A stretch of DNA of 11,219 bases from Bacillota bacterium (lineage in GTDB: Bacteria; Bacillota; Clostridia; Lachnospirales; Lachnospiraceae), in assembly GCA_023460575.1 (NCBI GenBank), contig JAEWPQ010000223.1, forward strand, positions 1-11,219. Reading direction: 5' to 3'. Below, piece by piece: positions 1 to 6,623 of this stretch; position 1 is the stretch's first letter; every line of letters begins with the position of its first letter. The notes below the pieces were generated by a model. It made no database searches. It was not told the DNA's origin and saw only the letters and a program-made list of their open reading frames with translations. Made by a program: the position numbers and the translations under genes.

Positions 1-5
1 ATGTG

Positions 6-33
6 TTATATTATTGTTACAAACTGCCGATAT
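6..33 (+). promoter_or_regulatory. Candidate SigD (FliA)-type promoter
   Basis: GCCGATAT at 26-33 matches the flagellar sigma -10 consensus exactly. A TTAT at 6-9, 16 bases upstream, sits where the -35 TAAA is expected but matches it only partly. The same TTAT-N15/16-(G/A)CCGATA layout recurs upstream of cheA and of the repeat-protein pair. It would drive the FapA-response regulator block, or an unseen leader transcript. Confidence 0.45.
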
Positions 34-42
34 AAATATATA
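14..42 (+). promoter_or_regulatory. Candidate SigA-type promoter overlapping the SigD-like site
   Basis: TTGTTA at 14-19 and TATATA at 37-42 are separated by 17 bases, the preferred spacing for the housekeeping sigma factor. The region is AT-rich, so a chance match is quite possible. If both sites are real, the block has constitutive and flagellar-regulated transcription from overlapping DNA. Confidence 0.35.
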
Positions 43-349
43 TTTCATAACTATATACAAAAGGAGGTGTTCTCTGCTGCCTGTTAGTTTGGATTATTTT
101 GTAGTTTTTGATCATTATACAGTACATCTGTATCCCGGTTTCAGTAAACCAATCCAGGCCTAATTACCAAACCATAAACAATCTATATATTTATTTAACC
201 GGCGAATGTAATATGAAGTAACTAAGGTATCGCAGTCTTACGTGTGATTGCTTTCCTTATAAGAGCGCAATTATGGGGATTATATTACACTCTATTTGCC
301 GACACCGGATAAGATATGTCTGGTAGTCCATATGTTAGGGGAGAAAAAA

Positions 350-2092
350 ATGAAAGATAAGAACAGAAAAGGATTTTTTGGCCTTTTTCAAAATGCAAAA
401 CGAACTTCAGAGTCTTTGGAAGAAACCGAAACGCCGCATTCTGAACCAGTCGAATCACTAGAAAGCGAAGTAAGCGGAGTTATCGATAATAATACATCAA
501 CAAGTTCCAATTTGCCCCCAAGTCCTGAGCCGTCAGATGAACCAGCTGTAAAAGAAACTGCTGAGCCCGTATCAATATGGGAACCTTCCGATGATCCTCT
601 GATTCTTCGTGTCAATGAAGATCTTCTGGATGTTGAACGCAGACAATTTGCGATGAAAATGAAAACCCTGTCAAATATTTATAAGAAAAATGCAGAAACT
701 ACTGCTGAACCAGCTTCTGAACCAGAACCAAAAGCGGCTCAGCCCCAATTGCTCATTTCCAGAGACTGCATGGCTGCATGGGTATACGTCATTCCGCCTT
801 TAAATGGGGGTCCGGATATCACCGAAGAGAATCTGCAGTCTCTTCTTAAGCAGGACCGTGTAAAAACAGGAATATTGGATGAGACAATAAAATCCATTGC
901 AAAGGAACACATCTATGATCAGGTATTATTGATAGCCAGAGGTATTCTTGCAAGGAATGGAATCGATGGATCTGTGAAAGATCACTTTGAACGCGTGGTA
1001 CAGCTGGAGTTCGAAGAGGATGAAAACGGTTCTGTCGATTATAAAAATCTGAATAATATCCAGGCTGTCAAAGAGGGCGAGGTCATTTGTGAAATCACCA
1101 CTGCTATTCCAGGAGAAAATGGAATGACCGTAGAGGGTCAGGTTTATCCCTGTACCGTAAAAGGAACACCCATTCCGGTTCCCTCTGGACGCAACACGCA
1201 GTTAACAGAGGATGGCACTCTCCTGATCTCTCAGAAAACCGGACATGTTACCTTTTCAAATGGTAAGTTTCAGGTTGATCCACTACTTAAGATAAATGGA
1301 AATATCGATAATAGTACAGGAAACGTAGATTATGACGGAGATATTTTTATTTCAGGAGATGTAAGAAACGGATTCTCTGTAAAGGCCACCGGAGGCATTG
1401 ATATCCGGGGTTCTGTAGAAGGAGCTGAAATTTCAGCACAGGGACCTATCACTATCGCCAGCGGAATGTCTGGAAACGGGCGGGGTACCCTTACTTCTGA
1501 ATCATATGTCAAATGCCGTTATCTGGAACATTGTACCGTAAAAGCCGGGGGCAATGTCTATGCAGAAAGCATTATCAACTCTAAAATACAAAGCGGTGAA
1601 GACATTGTAGTAACCTCAGGAATCGGTGTCATTATTGGAGGTTCTCTCCTTGCTGGAAGCAATATCAATGCAAACATTATCGGTTCAAAAGTACGCCGTC
1701 TGATTACAGAATTAATAATTGCAAATGTTCCAAAAAACGTAGAAGAATCCTCCCGTCTCACAAGAGAGCTGGAACAGCTGCATCACAATCTGTCGGAAAT
1801 CAGAAAAAATATAAATTATCTTGAATCAGTACAAAGACCTGATAAGCAGCAGCTGCTTGACAGCTTAAAGCAGGCTGCAGACTATTTAAATATCAGGGAA
1901 CAGGAAATAAACAATCGTTTAAATGAAATTGCTTCAAAAGATTCAGAGCAGGTCGGTCTGATAAAATGCAGGCAGCTTTTACCGGTAGTCCGTGTGCGAA
2001 TGGGTTCCTCCAGTCTTTTAATCCAGGAGGAATGTTCCAGCAATATTATATATAAAAACAGCGAAGGCGAGATTACTATAGGAACTAATTAG
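350..2092 (+). CDS. FapA/DUF342 family protein (flagellar assembly-associated)
   Basis: This 580-residue protein belongs to the FapA/DUF342 family, often encoded beside flagellar and chemotaxis genes; its molecular role is poorly defined. Residues 1-135 are an acidic, low-complexity, Pro/Ser/Glu-rich region. The FapA N-terminal part follows (about 140-310). Next comes a glycine-spaced repetitive section (about 315-445, with turns such as GDIFISGDV, GGIDIRGSV and AGGNVYAES), typical of a right-handed beta-helix. A charged helical coiled coil spans about 462-530, before a short beta tail. There is no signal peptide or membrane segment, so it should be cytoplasmic. The chosen ATG follows AGGGGAG at 337-343 with a 6-base spacer; an upstream TTG at 296 in the same frame has no such site. 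A CheY-like gene follows after 20 bases, implying co-transcription. The family call is firm; the function is inferred from context. Confidence 0.88.
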   Translation: MKDKNRKGFFGLFQNAKRTSESLEETETPHSEPVESLESEVSGVIDNNTSTSSNLPPSPEPSDEPAVKETAEPVSIWEPSDDPLILRVNEDLLDVERRQFAMKMKTLSNIYKKNAETTAEPASEPEPKAAQPQLLISRDCMAAWVYVIPPLNGGPDITEENLQSLLKQDRVKTGILDETIKSIAKEHIYDQVLLIARGILARNGIDGSVKDHFERVVQLEFEEDENGSVDYKNLNNIQAVKEGEVICEITTAIPGENGMTVEGQVYPCTVKGTPIPVPSGRNTQLTEDGTLLISQKTGHVTFSNGKFQVDPLLKINGNIDNSTGNVDYDGDIFISGDVRNGFSVKATGGIDIRGSVEGAEISAQGPITIASGMSGNGRGTLTSESYVKCRYLEHCTVKAGGNVYAESIINSKIQSGEDIVVTSGIGVIIGGSLLAGSNINANIIGSKVRRLITELIIANVPKNVEESSRLTRELEQLHHNLSEIRKNINYLESVQRPDKQQLLDSLKQAADYLNIREQEINNRLNEIASKDSEQVGLIKCRQLLPVVRVRMGSSSLLIQEECSSNIIYKNSEGEITIGTN

Positions 2093-2112
2093 TTCTTAGA
2101 AAGGGAAAGATT

Positions 2113-2496
2113 ATGAAAAAGACGATTATGATTGTTGATGATTCCATTTTAATAAGGAATGAAATTGGAAAAATTCTTGAGGGGACAGATTACGAAGTGG
2201 TCTGCCAGTGCCGCAGCGGAGAAGAGGCGTTGGAAACATACGAGAAAATAATGCCTGATATCGTCACTATGGATATAATACTGCCAGGAATAGACGGATT
2301 AGAGACTTCCAAACGCATTCTGAATAAACACCCGAAGGCAGGCATTCTTATTATCAGTTCTCTTGTGTATGATAAAACACTGCAGGGTGTTCAGGAACTG
2401 GGTCCGGCAATTCCTTTTGTCTTTAAGCCCATTAATAAATCATTTTTTATTGAATCTCTTAAAAAGGTGAGCATTAATTTAGATACAACTTTATAG
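2113..2496 (+). CDS. CheY-like single-domain response regulator
   Basis: This 127-residue protein is a receiver domain with no output domain, the CheY architecture. The acidic pocket is Asp9-Asp10, the phosphoacceptor is Asp54 (in VTMDIILPGIDG), the switch Ser is Ser82 or Ser83, and the conserved Lys105-Pro106 is present, so it should be phosphorylated. AAGGGAAAG upstream of the ATG serves as ribosome binding site. It lies 20 bases after the FapA-family gene and just before a strong terminator, so it is the last gene of the block. CheA, encoded about 6 kb away, is a plausible phosphodonor. It could be the motor-binding CheY itself or a dedicated partner of the FapA protein; the sequence alone does not decide, so no symbol is given. 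Confidence 0.9.
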   Translation: MKKTIMIVDDSILIRNEIGKILEGTDYEVVCQCRSGEEALETYEKIMPDIVTMDIILPGIDGLETSKRILNKHPKAGILIISSLVYDKTLQGVQELGPAIPFVFKPINKSFFIESLKKVSINLDTTL

Positions 2497-2549
2497 ATAC
2501 ATAGCACGCAGTAGGATTGGTTAGGATTAATCCAGCATCTGCCGGTATA

Positions 2550-2600
2550 AAAAAAATACACCATCAATTGCAGCATATACAATTGATGGTGTATTTTTTT
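2550..2600. terminator. Bidirectional intrinsic terminator
   Basis: A perfect 21-bp inverted repeat (2550-2570 with 2580-2600) encloses a 9-base loop. It has a GC-containing core (ACACCATC/GATGGTGT) and runs of A on the left and T on the right, so it forms a U-tailed hairpin on either strand. It lies between the converging response regulator and transglycosylase genes and can terminate both. Confidence 0.93.
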
Positions 2601-2639
2601 CGCTATTATCTGATCACAATATCAATAACAGAGACAATA

Positions 2640-3434
2640 TTATAATAAGCTTCCGTCACTGGAATCATTTACATCAAACTGACCGGATACTCCGTTTGAA
2701 GCCATCTGCATCCGAAGCTTCATAAGTTCAATCAGATATAATGAATTCGTTTTCTGAGATGCAAGATCCGCATCAGTTCCATCTGCATTTCCGGCTATTG
2801 ATTTCAGCACATCCAGCCACTGAGATGCCCCATAGCCATTAATGGATCCCTGATCTGAAAAATAGCCGGACAGGCCGGAAACAGTATCTTCTGAATAGCC
2901 TGAGGCGTATATGGCTGTATCTTCCTGATCATCTGACACTCCCATATCTCTCATTATCTTCTTTACATATTCCTGAGTCTCTTTAAATGGAGGAATGCCT
3001 CCATATTTTTTCACGTTGTTGCTTCCTGCATTATATGCTGCAAGAGCTAGCGTCACATCTCCATTATACTTGTCCAGTTTTTCTCTTAAGTATTTGGCGC
3101 CCCCCAGTATATTGCTGCGTGCATCATAGGGGTCGGAAACTCCCAATGATCTGGCTGTAGCCGGCATCAGCTGCATCACTCCTGCTGCACCTTTGGGAGA
3201 TGTGGCCGCAGGGTTATAATTAGACTCTGCCTTGGCGACTGCTTTCAGCAGTTTTTTTGAAACCCCATATGTCCTGGAAGCCTCTGAAAAAAAAGATTCC
3301 AGGTTTTGGGGCACATCCATAACTGACTTTAAAACCTTTTTAAAATTACCTGCTGAATTTCCTGTAGTCTTTCCTTTTTCCAATGACTGCGTTCTCCCTA
3401 ACGCCATCATCTGCAACTGATCTATCGCCGCCAC
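2640..3434 (-). CDS. Lytic transglycosylase (SLT/LysM-less), probably flagellum-associated
   Basis: This 264-residue protein carries a Slt-type lytic transglycosylase domain at about 50-165. Key motifs are the catalytic Glu70 in AKAESNYNP, then KGAAGVMQLMPATA (81-94), GGAKYL (111-116) and ALAAYNAG (130-137). Such enzymes cleave the MurNAc-GlcNAc bond to give anhydro-MurNAc ends. No signal peptide or membrane helix is visible: the N-terminus is MAAIDQLQMM followed by a polar linker. Export by the flagellar type III apparatus is therefore possible, as for other rod-associated muramidases. The C-terminal 90 residues are unassigned. The start is GTG, chosen because AGGAGG lies 8 bases upstream; an ATG between them is in another frame and stops after six codons. 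The gene is last in the minus-strand operon, 28 bases after the shorter repeat protein, and ends before the shared terminator. Confidence 0.9.
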   Translation of the reverse strand: MAAIDQLQMMALGRTQSLEKGKTTGNSAGNFKKVLKSVMDVPQNLESFFSEASRTYGVSKKLLKAVAKAESNYNPAATSPKGAAGVMQLMPATARSLGVSDPYDARSNILGGAKYLREKLDKYNGDVTLALAAYNAGSNNVKKYGGIPPFKETQEYVKKIMRDMGVSDDQEDTAIYASGYSEDTVSGLSGYFSDQGSINGYGASQWLDVLKSIAGNADGTDADLASQKTNSLYLIELMKLRMQMASNGVSGQFDVNDSSDGSLL

Positions 3435-3442
3435 TTTTTCAT

Positions 3443-3448
3443 CCTCCT
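3443..3448 (-). promoter_or_regulatory. Ribosome binding site fixing the GTG start of the transglycosylase
   Basis: A perfect AGGAGG on the minus strand lies 8 bases before the GTG at 3434. The intervening ATG begins a six-codon frame that stops at once, so the GTG is the sensible start of the long frame. Confidence 0.75.
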
Positions 3449-3462
3449 GCTGCTCTTAACCT

Positions 3463-4533
3463 CTACTGTATCCATCTTCCGTCAGCACCAATCTGATAAC
3501 TGCCAATATTTGTGCTGCTTGCCATACTTCCATCACCATTCATGTAGTACCAGATTCCCGGCTGGGGTTGAATCCAGCCGGTCATCATCTCTCCGCCTGC
3601 CGGATTTAAAAAATACCATTTTCCGTTAACAAACTGCCAGCCTGTAAGAAGCTTCCCATCAGCAGGATTTAAATAATACCACCTGATTCCCGTTTGAACC
3701 CAGCCGGTCCGACGTACTCCGTTATCATCAAAATAGTACCAGTCATTTAAAATCTGCTTCCAGCTGTTTCTCGGCTTACCTCCGTCTTCTTCTACATAGG
3801 TGCTGCCCTTCCATGTACCGGAGGTACTGCCTTCATACTCCATAGTTATATCCTGTGAGGTTATATAGTCACCCTCTTTTAAGTACTTACGGTCATCTGC
3901 AGTAAAACCAATTGCTTTAACTTCATAATAATAAACTGCGTTCTTATCCATAAGACCGGAAAGATCTGCTGTATTGGTTTCTACTGATAATCTCTTTTTT
4001 AATTTATCATCTGCATAAAGGGCAACCTGATATCCTGTTGCAAATTCCACTTTATCCCACACAGCTTTTGTCTTCTTACTGTCAGCCCAGCCTGCACGTG
4101 CCGTATTACCCAGTTTTACCACCGGAGTATAATCTACTTTCACTTCCAGAGTATGATTGTCCAAGGCTTTCGCAGAAACAAATTTAGCACCTGTGATCTT
4201 ACACTCTGAGCGGTTGTAGGTCTCTGCAAATATCATATTGGAAGAGGTTAAAATAACACTCACACGCTCCTGTTTGGCTGCTTTCCATTTGTCAATATCA
4301 CGCTTCCACAGGGTATCCTGAACACTAACATCAGCTGTTGTTGTGGATATCTCCGGCATGAGAATCTCCTGGTCTCCAAACTGACTTGTGAATTTTAAAT
4401 TCAGACTTCGGATTACCACTGACTCCGCAGCATGAATCCTGATCGCTGCTATTCCTGACAGCAGCACTGCTATAAGAACAGCTGATATCAGACAGCTGAA
4501 ATATCTTCTTTTCATACTTATCATTGTTGCCAT
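3463..4533 (-). CDS. Secreted choline-binding-type repeat protein, shorter paralogue
   Basis: This 356-residue protein has an N-terminal signal peptide: basic MKRR, a hydrophobic core to about residue 31, and likely cleavage near HAA-ES at 35-37. The mature N-terminal region (about 37-235) includes a fibronectin-III-like segment (WDKVEFATGYQVALY ... YYYEVKAIGF). Four aromatic GW...WYY...G repeats and a C-terminal cap (YQIGADGRWIQ) occupy 256-356; this is the CW_binding/choline-binding repeat type, which binds wall teichoic acid choline or other glycans. It is a clear paralogue of the next gene upstream. Its start overlaps that gene's end. The ATG at 4533 has GAGG 7 bases upstream. The alternative ATG at 4524 forms an ATGA stop/start overlap and also has GGAG 9 bases upstream. 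Translational coupling is likely either way. The ligand is unknown. Confidence 0.87.
   Translation of the reverse strand: MATMISMKRRYFSCLISAVLIAVLLSGIAAIRIHAAESVVIRSLNLKFTSQFGDQEILMPEISTTTADVSVQDTLWKRDIDKWKAAKQERVSVILTSSNMIFAETYNRSECKITGAKFVSAKALDNHTLEVKVDYTPVVKLGNTARAGWADSKKTKAVWDKVEFATGYQVALYADDKLKKRLSVETNTADLSGLMDKNAVYYYEVKAIGFTADDRKYLKEGDYITSQDITMEYEGSTSGTWKGSTYVEEDGGKPRNSWKQILNDWYYFDDNGVRRTGWVQTGIRWYYLNPADGKLLTGWQFVNGKWYFLNPAGGEMMTGWIQPQPGIWYYMNGDGSMASSTNIGSYQIGADGRWIQ
3466..3768 (-). repeat. Choline-binding-type repeats of the shorter paralogue
   Basis: Four degenerate repeats of about 20 residues (cores NDWYYFDDNG, IRWYYLNPADG, GKWYFLNPAGG, GIWYYMNGDG), each introduced by a GW or NSW, are followed by a cap. 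The repeat is at protein level; the DNA units have diverged. Confidence 0.85.
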
Positions 4534-5888
4534 ACTCCATCCTCATCTATATGATAGCCGTCAATTACCGTGCTGACAGCCATAACACCATCCTGCTGGT
4601 TAAAATAGCGCCATACTCCGTCCACCTTTTGCCAGCCGGTCAGCATTACTCCATCTTCACCAGTATAGTATGTCTTGCCTTCACGGGTAAACAGCCCCTT
4701 TAACATAGCCCCCTCTAAGTTGCCCTGTACCGTATTCAGGTAATACCATCTTCCGGCCTGGTTGTTCCAGCCTTTCTGCATGGCTCCCTGATTATTAAAA
4801 TAGTGATGATAACCATCAACAACCTGCCAGCCGGTTGCAGCCGCACCCATTGGTGCCTCATAGCCATTATCCGGATAGAAATAGTACCAGCTGTTGTCAA
4901 TCTTATTCCAGCCTTTTACCATGGCTCCCTTTGAATCCATATAATAAATATCGGAGTCTGATACAAACCAGCCTGTTATCATCTTTCCATTCTGGTCAAA
5001 GCGGTAGTAAACATCATCCAGCATGAGCCAGGAATTGGCCTGAACGCTTCCGTCCGCGTACCGGTAATACCAGACTCCCGACTGTTTTTCCCAGCCTGTC
5101 TTTTTTTCCGGATTGGCTGTCGTTCCCGCAGTTGTATCTGACTCTTTTCCTGTCCCATCTGAAACATCCCTGTCCCTGATGACCAGTTCATCTGACTCAA
5201 CCCAGCCGCTTTTCTTTCCGTTCTTAAGTTCATCTGTTTTAAATGGGACTGAACGGATCTTGTAGGAATACGTACCTTCCTCTGTCATATATGGATAGAA
5301 ATTATAGGTGGTTGCTTTTACCTGTTCTTTCTTAAAAATCACTTTTTTACCACGGTACAGCCATATTTCATAAGCGCCTGAGGTGTTATCTCCCTTAGAC
5401 CAGACAGCCTGCCCCAGTCTAGTATCCTTCCAGCCAATATCTTCCGGCTCCGCATACAGTCCCTTAATCGCCTTGGCTCTCAGTGTGACAACCAGATCAC
5501 TGCCGCTTCGTTTGGCGCTCACATAGGATCCGCCGCTTATCTTAATCTTTGATGCCTCATAGTTCGATTTAAAGTAAGCATCATATTCATCGGAAGGTGT
5601 CAGTGTAACATTCATCTTAGGTTCTTCCCCGATTGTCATATCCTTGGAGGTAGAGGTCACCCACTCCGCTTCTCTGATTGTATATTTCTTATCACCGGAA
5701 TTTACATAACAATCGCCATCTGTCTTATTAATCTGAATGCTGGGCAGCCGGTCACCGGCTTCAATATTCATTGATACTTTGATACTTACTCTGTCTATGG
5801 ACTCCGTCGCTGTTACCTTCTGAGCTGTCAGACAAAGACAAAGTGCGCTTAGAATGCCCACCGCCAAAGCTTTCCTCTGTTGTTTCAT
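4521..5888 (-). CDS. Secreted choline-binding-type repeat protein, longer paralogue
   Basis: This 455-residue secreted protein has a signal peptide (MKQQRK, a hydrophobic stretch at 7-22, probable cleavage after VTA at 27). The mature N-terminal region (about 28-238) aligns by eye with the shorter paralogue: KISGGSYVSAK against KITGAKFVSAK, IGWKDTRLGQAVW against AGWADSKKTKAVW, and TYSYKIRSVPF against VYYYEVKAIGF. A Gly/Thr/Ser linker (about 240-262) leads to eight aromatic repeats plus a cap (264-455) of the CW_binding/choline-binding type. There is no recognisable enzyme domain, so an adhesin or wall-binding scaffold role is the fair inference. The ATG at 5888 has AAGGAG 7 bases upstream. 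Its 84-base upstream gap holds a SigD-like promoter candidate and an inverted repeat touching the ribosome binding site. It follows the PilZ gene and is coupled to the shorter paralogue. Confidence 0.88.
   Translation of the reverse strand: MKQQRKALAVGILSALCLCLTAQKVTATESIDRVSIKVSMNIEAGDRLPSIQINKTDGDCYVNSGDKKYTIREAEWVTSTSKDMTIGEEPKMNVTLTPSDEYDAYFKSNYEASKIKISGGSYVSAKRSGSDLVVTLRAKAIKGLYAEPEDIGWKDTRLGQAVWSKGDNTSGAYEIWLYRGKKVIFKKEQVKATTYNFYPYMTEEGTYSYKIRSVPFKTDELKNGKKSGWVESDELVIRDRDVSDGTGKESDTTAGTTANPEKKTGWEKQSGVWYYRYADGSVQANSWLMLDDVYYRFDQNGKMITGWFVSDSDIYYMDSKGAMVKGWNKIDNSWYYFYPDNGYEAPMGAAATGWQVVDGYHHYFNNQGAMQKGWNNQAGRWYYLNTVQGNLEGAMLKGLFTREGKTYYTGEDGVMLTGWQKVDGVWRYFNQQDGVMAVSTVIDGYHIDEDGVWQQ
4524..5099 (-). 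repeat. Choline-binding-type repeats of the longer paralogue
   Basis: About eight degenerate units of roughly 20 residues with GW...YY...G spacing (for example SGVWYYRYADG, DSDIYYMDSKG, AGRWYYLNTVQG, DGVWRYFNQQDG) end in a cap YHIDEDGVWQQ. The cap resembles that of the shorter paralogue. Confidence 0.85.
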
Positions 5889-5900
5889 TCAATCGCTCCT

Positions 5901-5939
5901 TTACTTATAACTTCTTAAGACAATAAAGCCTATAAGTAA
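5901..5939 (-). promoter_or_regulatory. Inverted repeat next to the ribosome binding site of the longer repeat protein
   Basis: TTACTTATA at 5901-5909 and TATAAGTAA at 5931-5939 form a perfect 9-bp inverted repeat with a 21-base gap. On the minus strand the downstream arm runs directly into AGGAGC. It could be an operator or an RNA stem limiting translation. If transcription starts near 5934, the upstream arm would be only partly transcribed, which favours the operator reading. Confidence 0.4.
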
Positions 5940-5940
5940 T

Positions 5941-5968
5941 GTATCGGCATAAAATGACATAGTCATAA
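5941..5968 (-). promoter_or_regulatory. Candidate SigD (FliA)-type promoter for the repeat-protein genes
   Basis: On the minus strand, TTAT (5968-5965) is followed after 16 bases by GCCGATAC (5948-5941), one mismatch from the SigD -10 consensus. The predicted start is about 45 bases before the ATG at 5888. A 5-bp inverted repeat ATGAC-ATA-GTCAT (5954-5966) lies in the spacer and could be a regulator site. Confidence 0.45.
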
Positions 5969-5972
5969 GCAA

Positions 5973-6620
5973 TTACTGGATTTTTCTTCTTTTCAGCTGT
6001 TCCTGAAACGTGAATTTTCGAACCATGGATTCCTGATAAGTGGATAGACCGAAATATCGGCTTCCATAGCGGTAAAATGGTTCTTCTCCATTCTCTGAGA
6101 CTTCACTGACCCATAAAACGCTTGCCTTTAATCTGGTATCTCCGGCATCAGTCTCAAACATAAAGGAAAAAATCTGATTCTCCTTTAGCTTTTCCGGCGA
6201 TTCAAATCCGATTCCTCCGGCACTGATGTCTTTTAACTTCGCTGATATGTGGATTACTTTTCCCTGTTCGTCAGCAGTTTCCAGCATAACAGGAATTGAA
6301 ACTCTTACCTTTAAGTCTCTTCTTCTCTGATCCACTCCAATCAGCTCATCAATTCTGCAGGGAACCTTATAAATGGCTCTACCTAAGTCTCCGATCTCAG
6401 TTCCAACAACTTTGACTCTTGCAGACAGACTGCATTTGCATGTTACAAGTCCCTGTATGCCATCATAGAATACAATAACCGATTCCGTATTGACCTTATC
6501 CATGTCTTCTTCCTCAAAGATCAGCGCCATACTATCCTTTTCGGAATCAACCACTTTTACCTCTGCAAGAAAAACGCCATCAAATGAATAAATACAAGCC
6601 TTATCACATTCCCTTAACAT
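5973..6620 (-). CDS. PilZ-domain protein (YcgR-like c-di-GMP effector)
   Basis: This 215-residue protein combines an N-terminal beta-rich domain (about 1-95, YcgR/PilZN-like) with a C-terminal PilZ domain (about 98-205). Proteins of this layout bind c-di-GMP and brake the flagellar motor or control related surface functions. The D/NxSxxG motif is intact (DISAGG, 131-136). The first motif, normally QRRxxxR, reads QRRRDLKVR (98-106), so the last Arg of RxxxR is Lys104. Binding may be kept, weakened, or use Arg106. The protein is soluble, with no signal peptide. It starts 3 bases after the stop of the FlhB-like gene, behind a weak GGTGGA site, so coupling is likely. The longer repeat-protein gene follows after 84 bases. 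The family is sure; ligand binding is not shown. Confidence 0.87.
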   Translation of the reverse strand: MLRECDKACIYSFDGVFLAEVKVVDSEKDSMALIFEEEDMDKVNTESVIVFYDGIQGLVTCKCSLSARVKVVGTEIGDLGRAIYKVPCRIDELIGVDQRRRDLKVRVSIPVMLETADEQGKVIHISAKLKDISAGGIGFESPEKLKENQIFSFMFETDAGDTRLKASVLWVSEVSENGEEPFYRYGSRYFGLSTYQESMVRKFTFQEQLKRRKIQ

Positions 6621-6623
6621 AAA

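Larger units (their letters stand above)
1..349 (+). other. Non-coding leader region upstream of the FapA-family gene
   Basis: I find no convincing gene in this AT-rich stretch. It holds a SigD-like and an overlapping SigA-like promoter candidate near its left end. An orphan AAGGAGG at 61-67 has no ATG, GTG or TTG at a usable distance behind it. Several inverted repeats could fold as RNA: 87-95 with 151-159, 117-122 with 128-133, 137-141 with 146-150, and 232-237 with 246-251. The sequence does not match any riboswitch consensus I know, including the two c-di-GMP classes. If transcription starts near base 40, the FapA mRNA would carry a leader of about 310 bases. Confidence 0.6.

Noticed and set aside
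298..305. GCCGACAC close to the FapA-family start, with TTAT 14 bases upstream
   Set aside because: Two departures from the -10 consensus and short spacing make it weaker than the site at 26-33; not called.
296..349. TTG at 296 or ATG at 332 as the start of the FapA-family gene
   Set aside because: Neither has a ribosome binding site, while the ATG at 350 has AGGGGAG 6 bases upstream.
2524..2533. GGATTAATCC palindrome between the response regulator and the terminator
   Set aside because: A short isolated palindrome with no clear role; the adjacent 21-bp hairpin explains the region.
3466..5099. Repeated sequence in the two secreted-protein genes as a possible CRISPR or DNA repeat array
   Set aside because: The repeats are protein-level aromatic repeats with diverged DNA and no spacers.
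6054..6061. Perfect GCCGATAT (SigD -10 consensus) on the minus strand inside the PilZ gene
   Set aside because: It encodes conserved residues (SRYFG) in the PilZ domain and has no TTAT or TAAA at 15-16 bases upstream. It serves as a reminder that the -10 motif arises by chance.
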